A stretch of 61,922 nt of DNA from a virus, in IMG/VR virus record IMGVR_UViG_3300044673_000157, positions 1 through 61,922 of that record; one strand, given 5' to 3'. How positions within the stretch are numbered: position 1 is the stretch's first letter; each line of letters opens with the position of its first letter. A model generated the notes under the pieces. That model saw nothing but the letters and a program-made list of their open reading frames with translations. It did not search any database and was not told the origin of the DNA. Shown one piece after another: positions 36,153 to 43,283 of the stretch. Made by a program: the position numbers and the translations under genes.

Positions 36153-36458
36153 TTAGGGCTCCCGCCGATCGATGCAGTCATCCATGCTGCGGTAGTAGAG
36201 AGCCGGGAACCGCTCTCGCCAGGCGTGGGCCTCCCGGCGGAACCGCTCCCGCTCGCGGGCGAGCTGCACCAGGCGCTGATCAACCGAGGCCAACTCTCGC
36301 CGAATCTGCTTCGTCTCCCAGTGCTGGGCCATGCTGGTATAGAGGTGATTGCAGGGCGTGCAGTCCTCGTAGATCGAGACCCCATGCTCACAATTCATCG
36401 TCACCCTAACCACGGCGCTCGACTCGGACCCTGCCTCGGGTGCGTTTTGCTTCGTCAT
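36153..36458 (-). CDS. cassette gene 1, hypothetical, 101 aa
   Basis: The ATG at 36458 lies inside the central loop of attC-1, with a GGAGAAAGGA-type site upstream; a second ATG at 36398 directly after the attC box is also possible. The protein has a CEHGVSIYEDCTPC motif (two Cys pairs, possibly zinc binding) and an Arg-rich coil. The stop TAA falls within the degenerate R' box at 36152-36158. No family recognised. Confidence 0.6.
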   Translation of the reverse strand: MTKQNAPEAGSESSAVVRVTMNCEHGVSIYEDCTPCNHLYTSMAQHWETKQIRRELASVDQRLVQLARERERFRREAHAWRERFPALYYRSMDDCIDRREP

Positions 36459-36504
36459 GTCGGTTCCTTTCTCCGGCAGGGCCGGTCAGCTTTGTGCGTT
36501 GGGC
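36404..36504 (+). repeat. attC-like site 1
   Basis: Left box CCCTAAC (36404-36410, one mismatch to RYYYAAC), right box GTTGGGC (36498-36504, fits GTTRRRY). The arms pair as GAC-CGG-CCCTGCC, with unpaired C, T and A in the left arm. The left-arm bulges define plus as the attC top strand. Confidence 0.75.
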
Positions 36505-36505
36505 G

Positions 36506-36694
36506 CTATCGCCACTCCCATTCAAAAGTCCCGAACACGGGTTCAACCTCGCCCACCAGATCATCCAGCGGGTTCTCCATGCTCATGTCGCCGTTGTCGT
36601 TCAACCGGAAGCGCAACCACTCTTCCAGGTTGTCGTCGTTGATCCGCGCATCAGCCGGTATTTCGACTTCAAATTCCACCTTGATCCGTGGCAT
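36506..36694 (-). CDS. cassette gene 2, hypothetical, 62 aa
   Basis: Start 36694 follows GGAGGAACAC, and the 15-base leader is identical to the one in front of the scaffold gene (1801-1815). The product is a small, very acidic, beta-patterned protein (PRIKVEFEVEIPADAR, then FEWEWR at the end). The TAG stop sits one base from the R' box of attC-1. This is the best-supported gene of the array. Confidence 0.7.
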   Translation of the reverse strand: MPRIKVEFEVEIPADARINDDNLEEWLRFRLNDNGDMSMENPLDDLVGEVEPVFGTFEWEWR

Positions 36695-36713
36695 GTGTTC
36701 CTCCATTGGCGCT

Positions 36714-36796
36714 GCCCAACCGGGCATTCAACCTGCGTTCGCTTCGCTCGTCGGACCCGGACGCCTGCGGCGCCGGGTTAGCTCGGGGCGTTAGAC
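36714..36796 (+). repeat. attC-like site 2
   Basis: R'' box GCCCAAC (36714-36720) and R' box GTTAGAC (36790-36796), both full matches to the attC consensus. The left arm carries an extra 18-base insert containing TCGCTTCGCTCG. The right arm ends GGTTAGCTCGGGGC before R', close to classical attC right arms. Confidence 0.75.
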
Positions 36797-36970
36797 ATAC
36801 CAAGCGCGGAGTTTCACGATGGTTTTGGTCTTACGCCCGGTTTTAAATTTCTCGGGTATCACATGGATGTTGGCATCGCAATTGGTGTTTAATTCTTGTA
36901 ATTCAACTTCTACATCCCCATGTTCCGCCATGGTTGCGCTCAATTCATTGATCAAAACGGATATTTTCAT
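36791..36970 (-). CDS. cassette gene 3, small protein, 59 aa
   Basis: A 59-residue product starting at 36970, only 3 bases from the R'' box of attC-3. The start pattern KISVLINELSATMAEHGDVEVEL resembles many small phage proteins with an ISELI..L..HGD form. The stop TAA is inside the R' box of attC-2. No strong Shine-Dalgarno; the attC box itself supplies AGAGGTTAGG. Confidence 0.65.
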   Translation of the reverse strand: MKISVLINELSATMAEHGDVEVELQELNTNCDANIHVIPEKFKTGRKTKTIVKLRAWYV

Positions 36971-36972
36971 CT

Positions 36973-37066
36973 ACCTAACCTCTGCATCAACTCGGACCCC
37001 AGCGCGGGTGCGAGTGGTTTCTGATGTGTCCGGCCTGCGCTGGGGCCGGTTATGCGGGCGTTGGGC
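36973..37066 (+). repeat. attC-like site 3
   Basis: R'' box ACCTAAC (36973-36979), R' box GTTGGGC (37060-37066). The arms align as CAT-AAC-CGG-CCCC in both, with extra C, T and A in the left arm. The first and last extra bases are 8 apart, as for the G20''/T12'' extrahelical bases of known attC sites. The CCCCAGCGC stem is perfect. Confidence 0.8.
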
Positions 37067-37068
37067 GC

Positions 37069-37269
37069 TTAGGCATCCACCAATCGGCCAGCGCGGATGC
37101 TTGCTCCCACATCCACCTGGCCGTGCCCCTCGGCCTCAGTCGGGCATCCTGCCCAAAGATCCGCGATTCGCTCTCGCTCCTGGGTGATGTAGCTGTCGAA
37201 ATCGGCTCGGCTCATTCGGAGGCTGTCTCGGTTCTGAAACACCTGCTCCGTGATCTGGTTCTCACTCAT
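37069..37269 (-). CDS. cassette gene 4, hypothetical, 66 aa
   Basis: Start 37269 (M of MSENQITEQVF) lies 22 bases after the attC-4 box and follows GGAAAGG. It encodes a helical, charged 66-residue protein with a Trp and one Cys. The TAA stop begins 3 bases after the R' box of attC-3. No family recognised. Confidence 0.65.
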   Translation of the reverse strand: MSENQITEQVFQNRDSLRMSRADFDSYITQERERIADLWAGCPTEAEGHGQVDVGASIRAGRLVDA

Positions 37270-37290
37270 GTCATCCTTTCCGGGCATCGC

Positions 37291-37367
37291 GCCCAACATC
37301 TCGCTCAACCTTCACTCGCTTCGCTCGTCGGACCCGTGCGGCGCCGGGTTAGCTCGGGGCGTTAGCC
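37291..37367 (+). repeat. attC-like site 4
   Basis: R'' box GCCCAAC (37291-37297), R' box GTTAGCC (37361-37367, one mismatch). It shares the 18-base left-arm insert type and the GGTTAGCTCGGGGC right arm with attC-2, but its hairpin is shorter. Confidence 0.7.
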
Positions 37368-37559
37368 GAATGGAATCTCTACAGGCCCGTGCAGGGCTTC
37401 ATGAATAAGACCGGCAATCCAGCTATGAGAAAGCGTTGTAGCCGCCAGTTTCTTCTCAAGTGTCTCCAGATACGCCTTATAACGGTCACGTTCTTCCTTG
37501 ACCTTGTTTCGTCTAACCCGTCGCTCAACTCGGGCCCCGCCTTCATCGTATTTCGTCAT
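37362..37559 (-). CDS. cassette gene 5, hypothetical, 65 aa
   Basis: The only in-frame start with a ribosome-binding site (GGAGGATGAC) is ATG 37559, inside the central loop of attC-5. Translation then reads through the left arm and R'' box (residues about 6-16, GGARVERRVRR). The rest is a charged helix and a short hydrophobic tail. The TAA stop is inside the R' box of attC-4. Confidence 0.65.
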   Translation of the reverse strand: MTKYDEGGARVERRVRRNKVKEERDRYKAYLETLEKKLAATTLSHSWIAGLIHEALHGPVEIPFG

Positions 37560-37605
37560 GTCATCCTCCAGGCCCACGGCGGGGCCGGTTAGCTTTTCGT
37601 TGGGC
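37511..37605 (+). repeat. attC-like site 5
   Basis: R'' box GTCTAAC (37511-37517), R' box GTTGGGC (37599-37605). Both arms have an 8-base spacer, then AAC-CGG-CCCCGCC, with extra C, T and G in the left arm. The loop holds the start signals of cassette gene 5. Confidence 0.8.
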
Positions 37606-37606
37606 G

Positions 37607-37894
37607 CTACTCGTCGGGTGGGAAAAGTGGGTGCTGACGGCGCAGTTCCATGCCACTCCACAACACCAAATTCCCGCTCTCTAACATGCACTTATCCGGG
37701 CTGAGGAATTGAACGGCCCACTTCCGAAACTCGTCGAACTCATTGTCTGCGAGGATCACGCCAACCGGCTTTGCGAGGTTGTTAGTGAGGCAGGCGCTCT
37801 CTAGGTTCGAGAGATACATGGCGGCCTTGGGGTAGAAGACTGCGCCCAACCGTGCGCTCGACTCGGACCCCGGCTGCGTTTCGTCCTGGTTCAT
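37607..37894 (-). CDS. cassette gene 6, hypothetical, 95 aa
   Basis: Start is either ATG 37894, with the half attC site encoding QPGSESSARLG, or ATG 37819 after the box (AAGG upstream). The body (LESACLTNNLAKPVGVILADN, then FRKWAVQFLSPD) is globular with no recognised family. The TAG stop lies one base from the R' box of attC-5. Overlaps none of its neighbours. Confidence 0.6.
   Translation of the reverse strand: MNQDETQPGSESSARLGAVFYPKAAMYLSNLESACLTNNLAKPVGVILADNEFDEFRKWAVQFLSPDKCMLESGNLVLWSGMELRRQHPLFPPDE
37844..37872 (+). repeat. half attC-like site (left arm only)
   Basis: R'' box GCCCAAC (37844-37850), then an 8-base spacer, C, GAC, T, CGG, A and CCCCGG as in the other left arms. No matching right arm or GTTRRRY box was found before 38100. 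It marks the right edge of the array. Confidence 0.65.
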
Positions 37895-37896
37895 AG

Positions 37897-38043
37897 TTAT
37901 TCCCCCACCTTTGCGACATCCCCGCGCAGAAAGACTTCCACGATCTGGCGCATATCGTTGATGTATTCGTCCTTGGCCCTACACATGGCTTGATAGTATT
38001 TCTCTTGCGCAGACATCATGTTGCGGAGTGCGGCTTCGTTCAT
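37897..38043 (-). CDS. small hypothetical protein, 48 aa
   Basis: Start 38043 with GAGGG upstream; the stop is two bases before the start of cassette gene 6. It encodes a helical 48-residue protein (QEKYYQAMCRAKDEYINDM). It lies outside the cassette array. Function unknown. Confidence 0.6.
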   Translation of the reverse strand: MNEAALRNMMSAQEKYYQAMCRAKDEYINDMRQIVEVFLRGDVAKVGE

Positions 38044-38071
38044 TGGGCCCTCGTGGAATGTGAACAATATG

Positions 38072-38095
38072 CGGCCCGGGTGCTACCCCGGGCCG
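38072..38095 (-). terminator. GC hairpin after SSB-like gene
   Basis: A perfect 9-bp stem CGGCCCGGG / CCCGGGCCG with a 6-base loop, placed downstream of the SSB-like gene on the minus strand. The bases after it (CATATTGTT) are only partly T-rich. It may be a weak terminator or mRNA end protector. Confidence 0.45.
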
Positions 38096-38119
38096 TATAA
38101 GTCGACTACTTGCGATAGA

Positions 38120-38662
38120 TCAAAATGGGATGTCCTCATCATCTTTGCTCGAGGTGACCCCTCCGACTGGCGCGTCCACCGGCACCAGCGCATCGGCCTT
38201 GCCGTAAAAGGAGGTGAAATATTTCGGATATCCATTGTCCTGCATCTCGCCCAGCTTGACACCGAAGCTGACCAAGGTGCCAACGGCTGCCGCAAACTTG
38301 TTGGTATCGATCCCATCACCGGCCGCATTCGCGATGTCAAGAACCTTCACGGCCCGAAGCAGGGTATCCAGGTTGCGCTGGACAGCCTTCTCCACCTTGT
38401 CGGGTGCGGTGTTCGGGGCGATGTCACTGGGATCCAGGTTGACCAACAGGGATTCCTGATGAACCCCATTGGTAAGCTGAATCCAGAGCCACGCCTTGCC
38501 TTCCGTGCGCCCCGTGCCCTCCTTGATCTGGAGGTCCGTGACGATACCGGTGTACTTCGTGTAGCCAACCTTGTTGGCCGGAAATGGGGTGCGCGGGCCA
38601 TCATAAGTGTCCTTGGCCCCTTCGATCGCACTTCGGGTGAGCCCCAATTTGATGTCTGCCAT
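38120..38662 (-). CDS. single-stranded DNA-binding protein (SSB-like)
   Basis: A 180-residue protein with a core that fits an OB-like ssDNA-binding protein and an acidic C-terminal tip, DDEDIPF, the classic SSB tail that recruits replication and repair partners. AGGAG precedes ATG 38662. It lies with the Sak4-like ATPase and the nuclease, so a role in phage replication and recombination is well supported. Confidence 0.75.
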   Translation of the reverse strand: MADIKLGLTRSAIEGAKDTYDGPRTPFPANKVGYTKYTGIVTDLQIKEGTGRTEGKAWLWIQLTNGVHQESLLVNLDPSDIAPNTAPDKVEKAVQRNLDTLLRAVKVLDIANAAGDGIDTNKFAAAVGTLVSFGVKLGEMQDNGYPKYFTSFYGKADALVPVDAPVGGVTSSKDDEDIPF

Positions 38663-38673
38663 GTTTGTTTCTC

Positions 38674-38901
38674 CTAGTGCGAGCGTCTCTCGCCTTTATT
38701 GATATAGGGAATTTCCACGATCCGATCATAGGAATCGGTATCGACGTATACGTTAAGCCCGTTCTCGTCCACGATTTTCATAAAGGTCCCACGCCCAACC
38801 TCAGGCGCAGGAACCATATGCTTGTCGATATCCTCGGTGCCCTTGATGGCTACCTCAACTCGGTAACCCCCGGGGCCCAGGAAGCGGAAGAATCTACCCA
38901 T
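38674..38901 (-). CDS. hypothetical protein, 75 aa
   Basis: Start 38901 overlaps the Sak4-like gene stop (TAATG). The N-terminus MGRFFRFLGPGGYRVEV is beta-patterned, and the rest is Asp/Tyr-rich. No family recognised. Located between SSB-like and Sak4-like genes, so possibly part of the same complex. Confidence 0.55.
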   Translation of the reverse strand: MGRFFRFLGPGGYRVEVAIKGTEDIDKHMVPAPEVGRGTFMKIVDENGLNVYVDTDSYDRIVEIPYINKGERRSH

Positions 38902-39626
38902 TACGCCCCCTTCTTCGGCCCGCCCTCGATGACGGCCAGGAGTTTATCGGCATCGCCGTCGACGGCGGGATCCCAAGATGACTTCAACCAGGGAAGACCA
39001 GAGCGCCGGGCTGCGTCACTGGGACCAGACTCGATGGTATAGGTGTCGCCCCGGTCGTTTACGCTGACCGCCTGGAGCGTAGCTACGAGCTTGCCCGGAA
39101 GCTGAGCTACCGACTTACCGAGACTGGCCGGGACGATCTTGCTGACGCGCAGGACGCCCCCTCCAGACTCCTGGACCTCCGACCTCGCAATGATGATAGA
39201 AGGCAGGGGGCCAGCTTGCGCCATCCCCAGGAACCCGAACACCACGCGCTGGAGATCACCATACTGGGGCAGACTGATCTGCGCCCCACCCCCGATATAT
39301 CCACCGACAATCGCGGTCAGGTCGGTCCAGCTATCGACCACAAGGCGAGTGGCCTTATCCATGCCGGGGAACATCTTGACCCCCTCGGCTGGATTACGCA
39401 GGGCCTTGCCGATATCGCGGAGGTCGTCAATGCTTTCTGGCACGGCGATGATGGCCTCCGGGTTGACGGAAAGAAGAATGGCTTCCGCCTTTGGCTCGAG
39501 ACAGACCACGAATGGCCTGCCTCCCGTAACCGCGAAGGTTGTTTTCCCAGCGCCACTCTCGCCGTGCATCAAGACATGTGCTCGGGCCTTGTGTGCCGGC
39601 GGCGTTGCTTTGTTAATGATCTTCAT
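38901..39626 (-). CDS. Sak4-like RecA-fold ATPase (recombination mediator)
   Basis: A 241-residue P-loop protein with Walker A G22-E-S-G-A-G-K-T-T30 and a RecA-type core (RLVVDSWTDLTAI as Walker B-like near 92-104, an IIIARSEVQ strand later). It resembles phage Sak4-type annealing and strand-exchange ATPases that work with SSB. The SSB-like gene lies downstream and the Cas4/RecB-like nuclease gene upstream. Confidence 0.75.
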   Translation of the reverse strand: MKIINKATPPAHKARAHVLMHGESGAGKTTFAVTGGRPFVVCLEPKAEAILLSVNPEAIIAVPESIDDLRDIGKALRNPAEGVKMFPGMDKATRLVVDSWTDLTAIVGGYIGGGAQISLPQYGDLQRVVFGFLGMAQAGPLPSIIIARSEVQESGGGVLRVSKIVPASLGKSVAQLPGKLVATLQAVSVNDRGDTYTIESGPSDAARRSGLPWLKSSWDPAVDGDADKLLAVIEGGPKKGA

Positions 39627-39656
39627 GCTTACTCCTAACCCGGTTCATTCCGGGGA

Positions 39657-40421
39657 TCAAGTGTACGGTCGGCACACGCTGTCCGCAAGGCCGGTATTGA
39701 GAATAGCCAGTCCCGCGTCCAGGAAAATCTCCCCGACCTTGGCGAGATGTTCGCACTCATCTTTATCCAACGACCCTATCAACAGGGGGTTCCAGGTGGG
39801 TGCGCTGTAAACAAGTTTCCAATGGCGGTCATCCGCCTGCTCGCCCATGAGTTCCACTGCCGATCGCAATGCATCGTGGCAGGCCTTTTGCCCAGATAAG
39901 GCCACTGTCCCATTCTTGTTAAACATAACGGGATGTGGCTCGTCCAGGCGGCTAGCCAAGAGAATGCTGAGCTTGGGCACCCGTTCATACTGACGTCTGT
40001 AAGCGGCCATATAGCAGACCATTTGGACGCTATGTAGCAGTTTATCCAGCATTTCTTCGGTCGGATATTCGGTGGTCTTCAGATCGATGATGTGATCGTC
40101 CACCCATTCGATGAAGTCCGGGTGGCCTTCGGCCTCGGCGCTCTCGACACTGGGCCACACCAGCGCCGGCTGATACACCAGCCCTGCATAAGGCTCTTCC
40201 GCGAGTACGTCCACAACCCTACCGGCCGGGATCGCATATCGATCAACCTCCGCCTGATCGAAGGGCAGGGTGTCGGGCAGCCACGGCTGGAACCCTAGCT
40301 TCAGGGCTACCGCCGCCTCCATCCAGACCCCCCCAAGCATCGCTTGGGAGGGTTCGTTGACCTCGAGGGCCTTTTTGGGGCTAAGTGTGGCGTTGATAAG
40401 TTGATGGAATCGGTAGGTCAT
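39657..40421 (-). CDS. PD-(D/E)xK nuclease, Cas4/RecB-like
   Basis: A 254-residue protein. Motif II is G99-H-P-D102; motif III is D113-L-K115 in HIIDLKTTE. A QMVCYMAA motif (Q near 132) is the QxxxY of Cas4/RecB-type exonucleases. It would trim DNA ends during replication-linked recombination. Its ATG overlaps the amidotransferase stop by ATGA. Confidence 0.75.
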   Translation of the reverse strand: MTYRFHQLINATLSPKKALEVNEPSQAMLGGVWMEAAVALKLGFQPWLPDTLPFDQAEVDRYAIPAGRVVDVLAEEPYAGLVYQPALVWPSVESAEAEGHPDFIEWVDDHIIDLKTTEYPTEEMLDKLLHSVQMVCYMAAYRRQYERVPKLSILLASRLDEPHPVMFNKNGTVALSGQKACHDALRSAVELMGEQADDRHWKLVYSAPTWNPLLIGSLDKDECEHLAKVGEIFLDAGLAILNTGLADSVCRPYT

Positions 40422-41509
40422 AATGTATCCACATCGAGATAGTCATCGGCGCCCACGAGGATATCCCCATAGCCACCAACTACGTTGATTTTGTGCTGCT
40501 CGCACACCTCGTCAATGATGCAATCAAGGCACATCAAGACGGTATCCGAGCCCCCGTAGCTTAAGGCCACGTAAGAAAGATCGTCGATCGGATTCTCGTG
40601 CCCACAATACCAGCAGAAATCGCACAGCTCATCATCGGTCGGTTCATCCTGATGTCGCGTATGGGGCGTACGCTTTACCTCCCTGGTTGCCGGGAGATTG
40701 GACTTTCCGCTGAAGTTCTGTGAGCTCCAGCCGAGTGTCATGGGCGTGTATGACCTGGTATGCATGTTGTAATAATAGTCATCATCGTCCTGAAAATGCC
40801 CCCTCCAGGAGTTGGGCGTATAGGCGGTGGCCTTTCTAGCAGGGGCCGGCTGATACACCTTGCCCCATCCCGGCTGGCAGAACACGTCCTCGTCCACTTC
40901 CCCGATTGAGTTTGGCGTGAGGCCGACCCGCTTGACCAGAACGAGTTCCAGGTCAACTTTGGTGCTGCAAATGACCGTGCCCCAATCGAACAGGGCCTGG
41001 TGGAGGACCTGGTTGTGGCGGTAGATCATGGGGTCATCATTGACCGTGACCAACAAGGCGCATGACCCGCTTACCTTGGCCATGCCATCTACCCAGCCGT
41101 CCTTGAGGATGGACATCCCGATGAGGCCGGAGTCAACCGCATGGTCCTTCTCGGTAAAGCCCTCGACATCAACCACGCCATTGTGGGCCAGGGCGATATT
41201 CCCCATCAAAAAAGGATGAGCATTGTCGGTCGTCTTCCCCCCGTGTGTGGCAAATCGAGTGTGACCGAACAGATAGGTCGGCAAGCCGTCCCCCCTGTAC
41301 TTGAACCCGGCTAGATGTTCGTGCAGGGACGTGTAGTCGCTCGAATATTTGCCGAGCCCCTTGATGGGGTCGATACCGCTGCCCCAGGCACCCCAACTAT
41401 GACCGCCGCGATCGTCATTCTCTTCCATCAAGAGGGAGAAGATCGTCTTCATGAGCGCAATTGGCATGAGATCGGGACGCGTAACAACGATGCCGGAAAG
41501 ACCGCACAT
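40418..41509 (-). CDS. class II glutamine amidotransferase
   Basis: Start 41509 was chosen because the mature protein must begin Met-Cys: Cys2 (MCGLSG) is the nucleophile. AGGAG precedes it. Residues 81-90 (FGHTRFATHG), N96-A-H-P99 and H109-N-G111 match the GAT-II active site. The remaining part (residues 230-363) holds a Cys-rich zinc-ribbon-like segment (CDFCWYCGHEN, then CLDC). It is expected to release ammonia from glutamine and pass it to the adjacent amidoligase. Confidence 0.85.
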   Translation of the reverse strand: MCGLSGIVVTRPDLMPIALMKTIFSLLMEENDDRGGHSWGAWGSGIDPIKGLGKYSSDYTSLHEHLAGFKYRGDGLPTYLFGHTRFATHGGKTTDNAHPFLMGNIALAHNGVVDVEGFTEKDHAVDSGLIGMSILKDGWVDGMAKVSGSCALLVTVNDDPMIYRHNQVLHQALFDWGTVICSTKVDLELVLVKRVGLTPNSIGEVDEDVFCQPGWGKVYQPAPARKATAYTPNSWRGHFQDDDDYYYNMHTRSYTPMTLGWSSQNFSGKSNLPATREVKRTPHTRHQDEPTDDELCDFCWYCGHENPIDDLSYVALSYGGSDTVLMCLDCIIDEVCEQHKINVVGGYGDILVGADDYLDVDTL

Positions 41510-43077
41510 TAAAGATCTCCTTTCGCCAATTGAGTGACGGCCGCAAGCTGATCGCCAGTACCTGTTGCGGGGTAGCACTTGACCCCAGTCCCGAATGATA
41601 GGTAGAGATCCATCCCGCCGCCGTCTTCCGCGGCCTCAAGCGTGGTATCTCCAACGGCTGAAATCTGCGCCCCATCTGGCTTAACATAATCCGTAGAATA
41701 CAAAGAGGATTCACTAGCGATGGCGGCCACCTGGATATCGGTAAACCTGAACGCCGTCTTCTTATGGCTGAACGGGTTGAAGCGCTCGCTCATGCGGGAA
41801 AGATCCCGAATGCAGACGTCGGAAAGGCCGATGAGCTCTCCCAGCTTGAGCGTTAGCTCTCGGCGCACATTCCCGCGACATAGATCAGCAAGCGCACAGA
41901 ACTGATCCGTCGCATCCTGGTTGAGTTGGAGAGCGCCCTCGTCGGTCATGAGACAGGAGTCGTAATAGCGAATCAATTTCTGGCTCAACTCGGCTCGCGC
42001 CATGGTGTAGCGTACGCTATTGCTGCTTGGCCAGAGCCTGAATTCGATGGTCCCGATCGTCCGGACGGCAATAGACGGATACGAACTCGTGCCGTAGATA
42101 TAGGCCATCTCGCAGGCCCCGTATTTACCCATGTTCTTTTCACGAACTGATGGCCTATCACAGCAATAACCGCCGCCTCGTCTGCTCGACGAGATGTACT
42201 CACTACATATGGTGCTCATGCAGTTGAGCATGCGAGTAGCCGCTTGTTGGATCGCTCCCGGGATCTTATCCACAGTATATCCATCCAGGAACAGGCGCAG
42301 GAATCGACTGGAAACATGCATGTGGAAACCGCACGACGGGTGCTCGGGGCCGGGGGAGAAAGTGCCATCCGCGAACGGCGCATAAAACATCCGAATGATG
42401 TCCTCGATTTCTTTACCAGACGCTGGCGATGAGACGATTTCTTTAGCGCTATATCCACTCATGGTCGCAATGCTGCCGTCATAATGGCACGTGAAGCGAT
42501 CCCTTGCCTTATCGGACTGGATGATGTGTGTATAAAGGGCGTCCTCATATGCGTTCCTTTCACCATTGCGCACTGGGGCGTGCTCAAACTCGAACCCTAC
42601 CGTGGGGGCAGAAAGGAATCTATCCGTGGCCTCGCCCACAAAGATGCGGAAGCCGTCCCCGGCTGGGGCCAAAGAGCGTTCCGGCCGAGGCCTATCGTCG
42701 TTAAACCGATAGACCTCATCATCATCGTCGAAATAGCATCGCTCATCAACGCAATGTGTGCATGAAGACCCAAAGCCTTCAACATGGGTGTCGTAGCCAT
42801 AAAATTCATTTCCGCACAAAACGCACTGGAAATAGTCAGCCAGTTCCGGGTCGTCAATATAAATGCGCACATCACGCAGACGGTAGCCGGATTCCCCATC
42901 ATATCGCATTGTGATTTCCGCGATATCACGCGGGGCGCTTCTGCCCTCGTAGTCTGTGGTGATGTATTCTTCATCATTGTGGGTGCCGCAGAAATCGTAA
43001 TCCACGCCGCGATAAGTGATGATCGTGCTCTCGTTATCGTCCTCGGAGATAGAGCATTGACATACGTGGCAGGTCAT
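41509..43077 (-). CDS. amidoligase (GS-like COOH-NH2 ligase)
   Basis: A 522-residue protein. The N-terminal 120 residues hold zinc-ribbon-like Cys pairs (CHVC, CVLC, CTHC). The core fits Amidoligase_2 (glutamine synthetase-like): GFEFE 161-165, YDGS near 199-202, EIVSSP 213-218, CGFHMHVS near 249-256 and TIEFRLWPSS near 343-352. These supply the Glu and His ligands for ATP and metal. It would link a carboxyl to an amine in a protein, peptide or small molecule. Stop and GAT start overlap (TAATG), so the two are a functional pair. Confidence 0.85.
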   Translation of the reverse strand: MTCHVCQCSISEDDNESTIITYRGVDYDFCGTHNDEEYITTDYEGRSAPRDIAEITMRYDGESGYRLRDVRIYIDDPELADYFQCVLCGNEFYGYDTHVEGFGSSCTHCVDERCYFDDDDEVYRFNDDRPRPERSLAPAGDGFRIFVGEATDRFLSAPTVGFEFEHAPVRNGERNAYEDALYTHIIQSDKARDRFTCHYDGSIATMSGYSAKEIVSSPASGKEIEDIIRMFYAPFADGTFSPGPEHPSCGFHMHVSSRFLRLFLDGYTVDKIPGAIQQAATRMLNCMSTICSEYISSSRRGGGYCCDRPSVREKNMGKYGACEMAYIYGTSSYPSIAVRTIGTIEFRLWPSSNSVRYTMARAELSQKLIRYYDSCLMTDEGALQLNQDATDQFCALADLCRGNVRRELTLKLGELIGLSDVCIRDLSRMSERFNPFSHKKTAFRFTDIQVAAIASESSLYSTDYVKPDGAQISAVGDTTLEAAEDGGGMDLYLSFGTGVKCYPATGTGDQLAAVTQLAKGDL

Positions 43078-43283
43078 TTATCCTCCCCGAGCTGTTGGAA
43101 TAGCTGCATTTTAACGAGCTCACTCATCCCGAAAATGTGGATGGCGTCATCGCCGATGGTCAGGATCTCTGTCTCGCCGGTTGGTTCGCCCGGAAGCGTC
43201 TTGAAGCGCACCGCGATGACCGCGGATTCCACCTTTTCATAATTAGCACTGATATGTGCGAGCAAATTGATCATGCTTTCCAT
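43074..43283 (-). CDS. hypothetical protein, 69 aa
   Basis: Start 43283 follows GGAG and its stop overlaps the amidoligase start (ATGA). A small alpha/beta protein (ESAVIAVRFKTLPGE, ILTIGDDAIHIFG). Coupling to the amidoligase suggests it works with it. No family recognised. Confidence 0.55.
   Translation of the reverse strand: MESMINLLAHISANYEKVESAVIAVRFKTLPGEPTGETEILTIGDDAIHIFGMSELVKMQLFQQLGEDK

Larger units (their letters stand above)
36152..37894. mobile_element. integron-like gene-cassette array (CALIN-type, no integrase)
   Basis: Six short minus-strand genes are each separated by attC-like sites whose top strand is the plus strand. Five sites are complete, one is a half site at the right edge and one is degenerate at the left edge. 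R' to R' spacing is 292, 270, 301 and 238 bases, typical of minimal gene cassettes. The stop codon of every gene lies within or 2-3 bases from an R' box. No integrase gene was seen in the whole circular genome, so the array fits a cluster of attC sites lacking integrase. Confidence 0.8.

Noticed and set aside
36819-37187. Plus-strand 122-aa frame in the cassette array
   Set aside because: It runs through attC-3 and is opposite cassette genes with supported starts.
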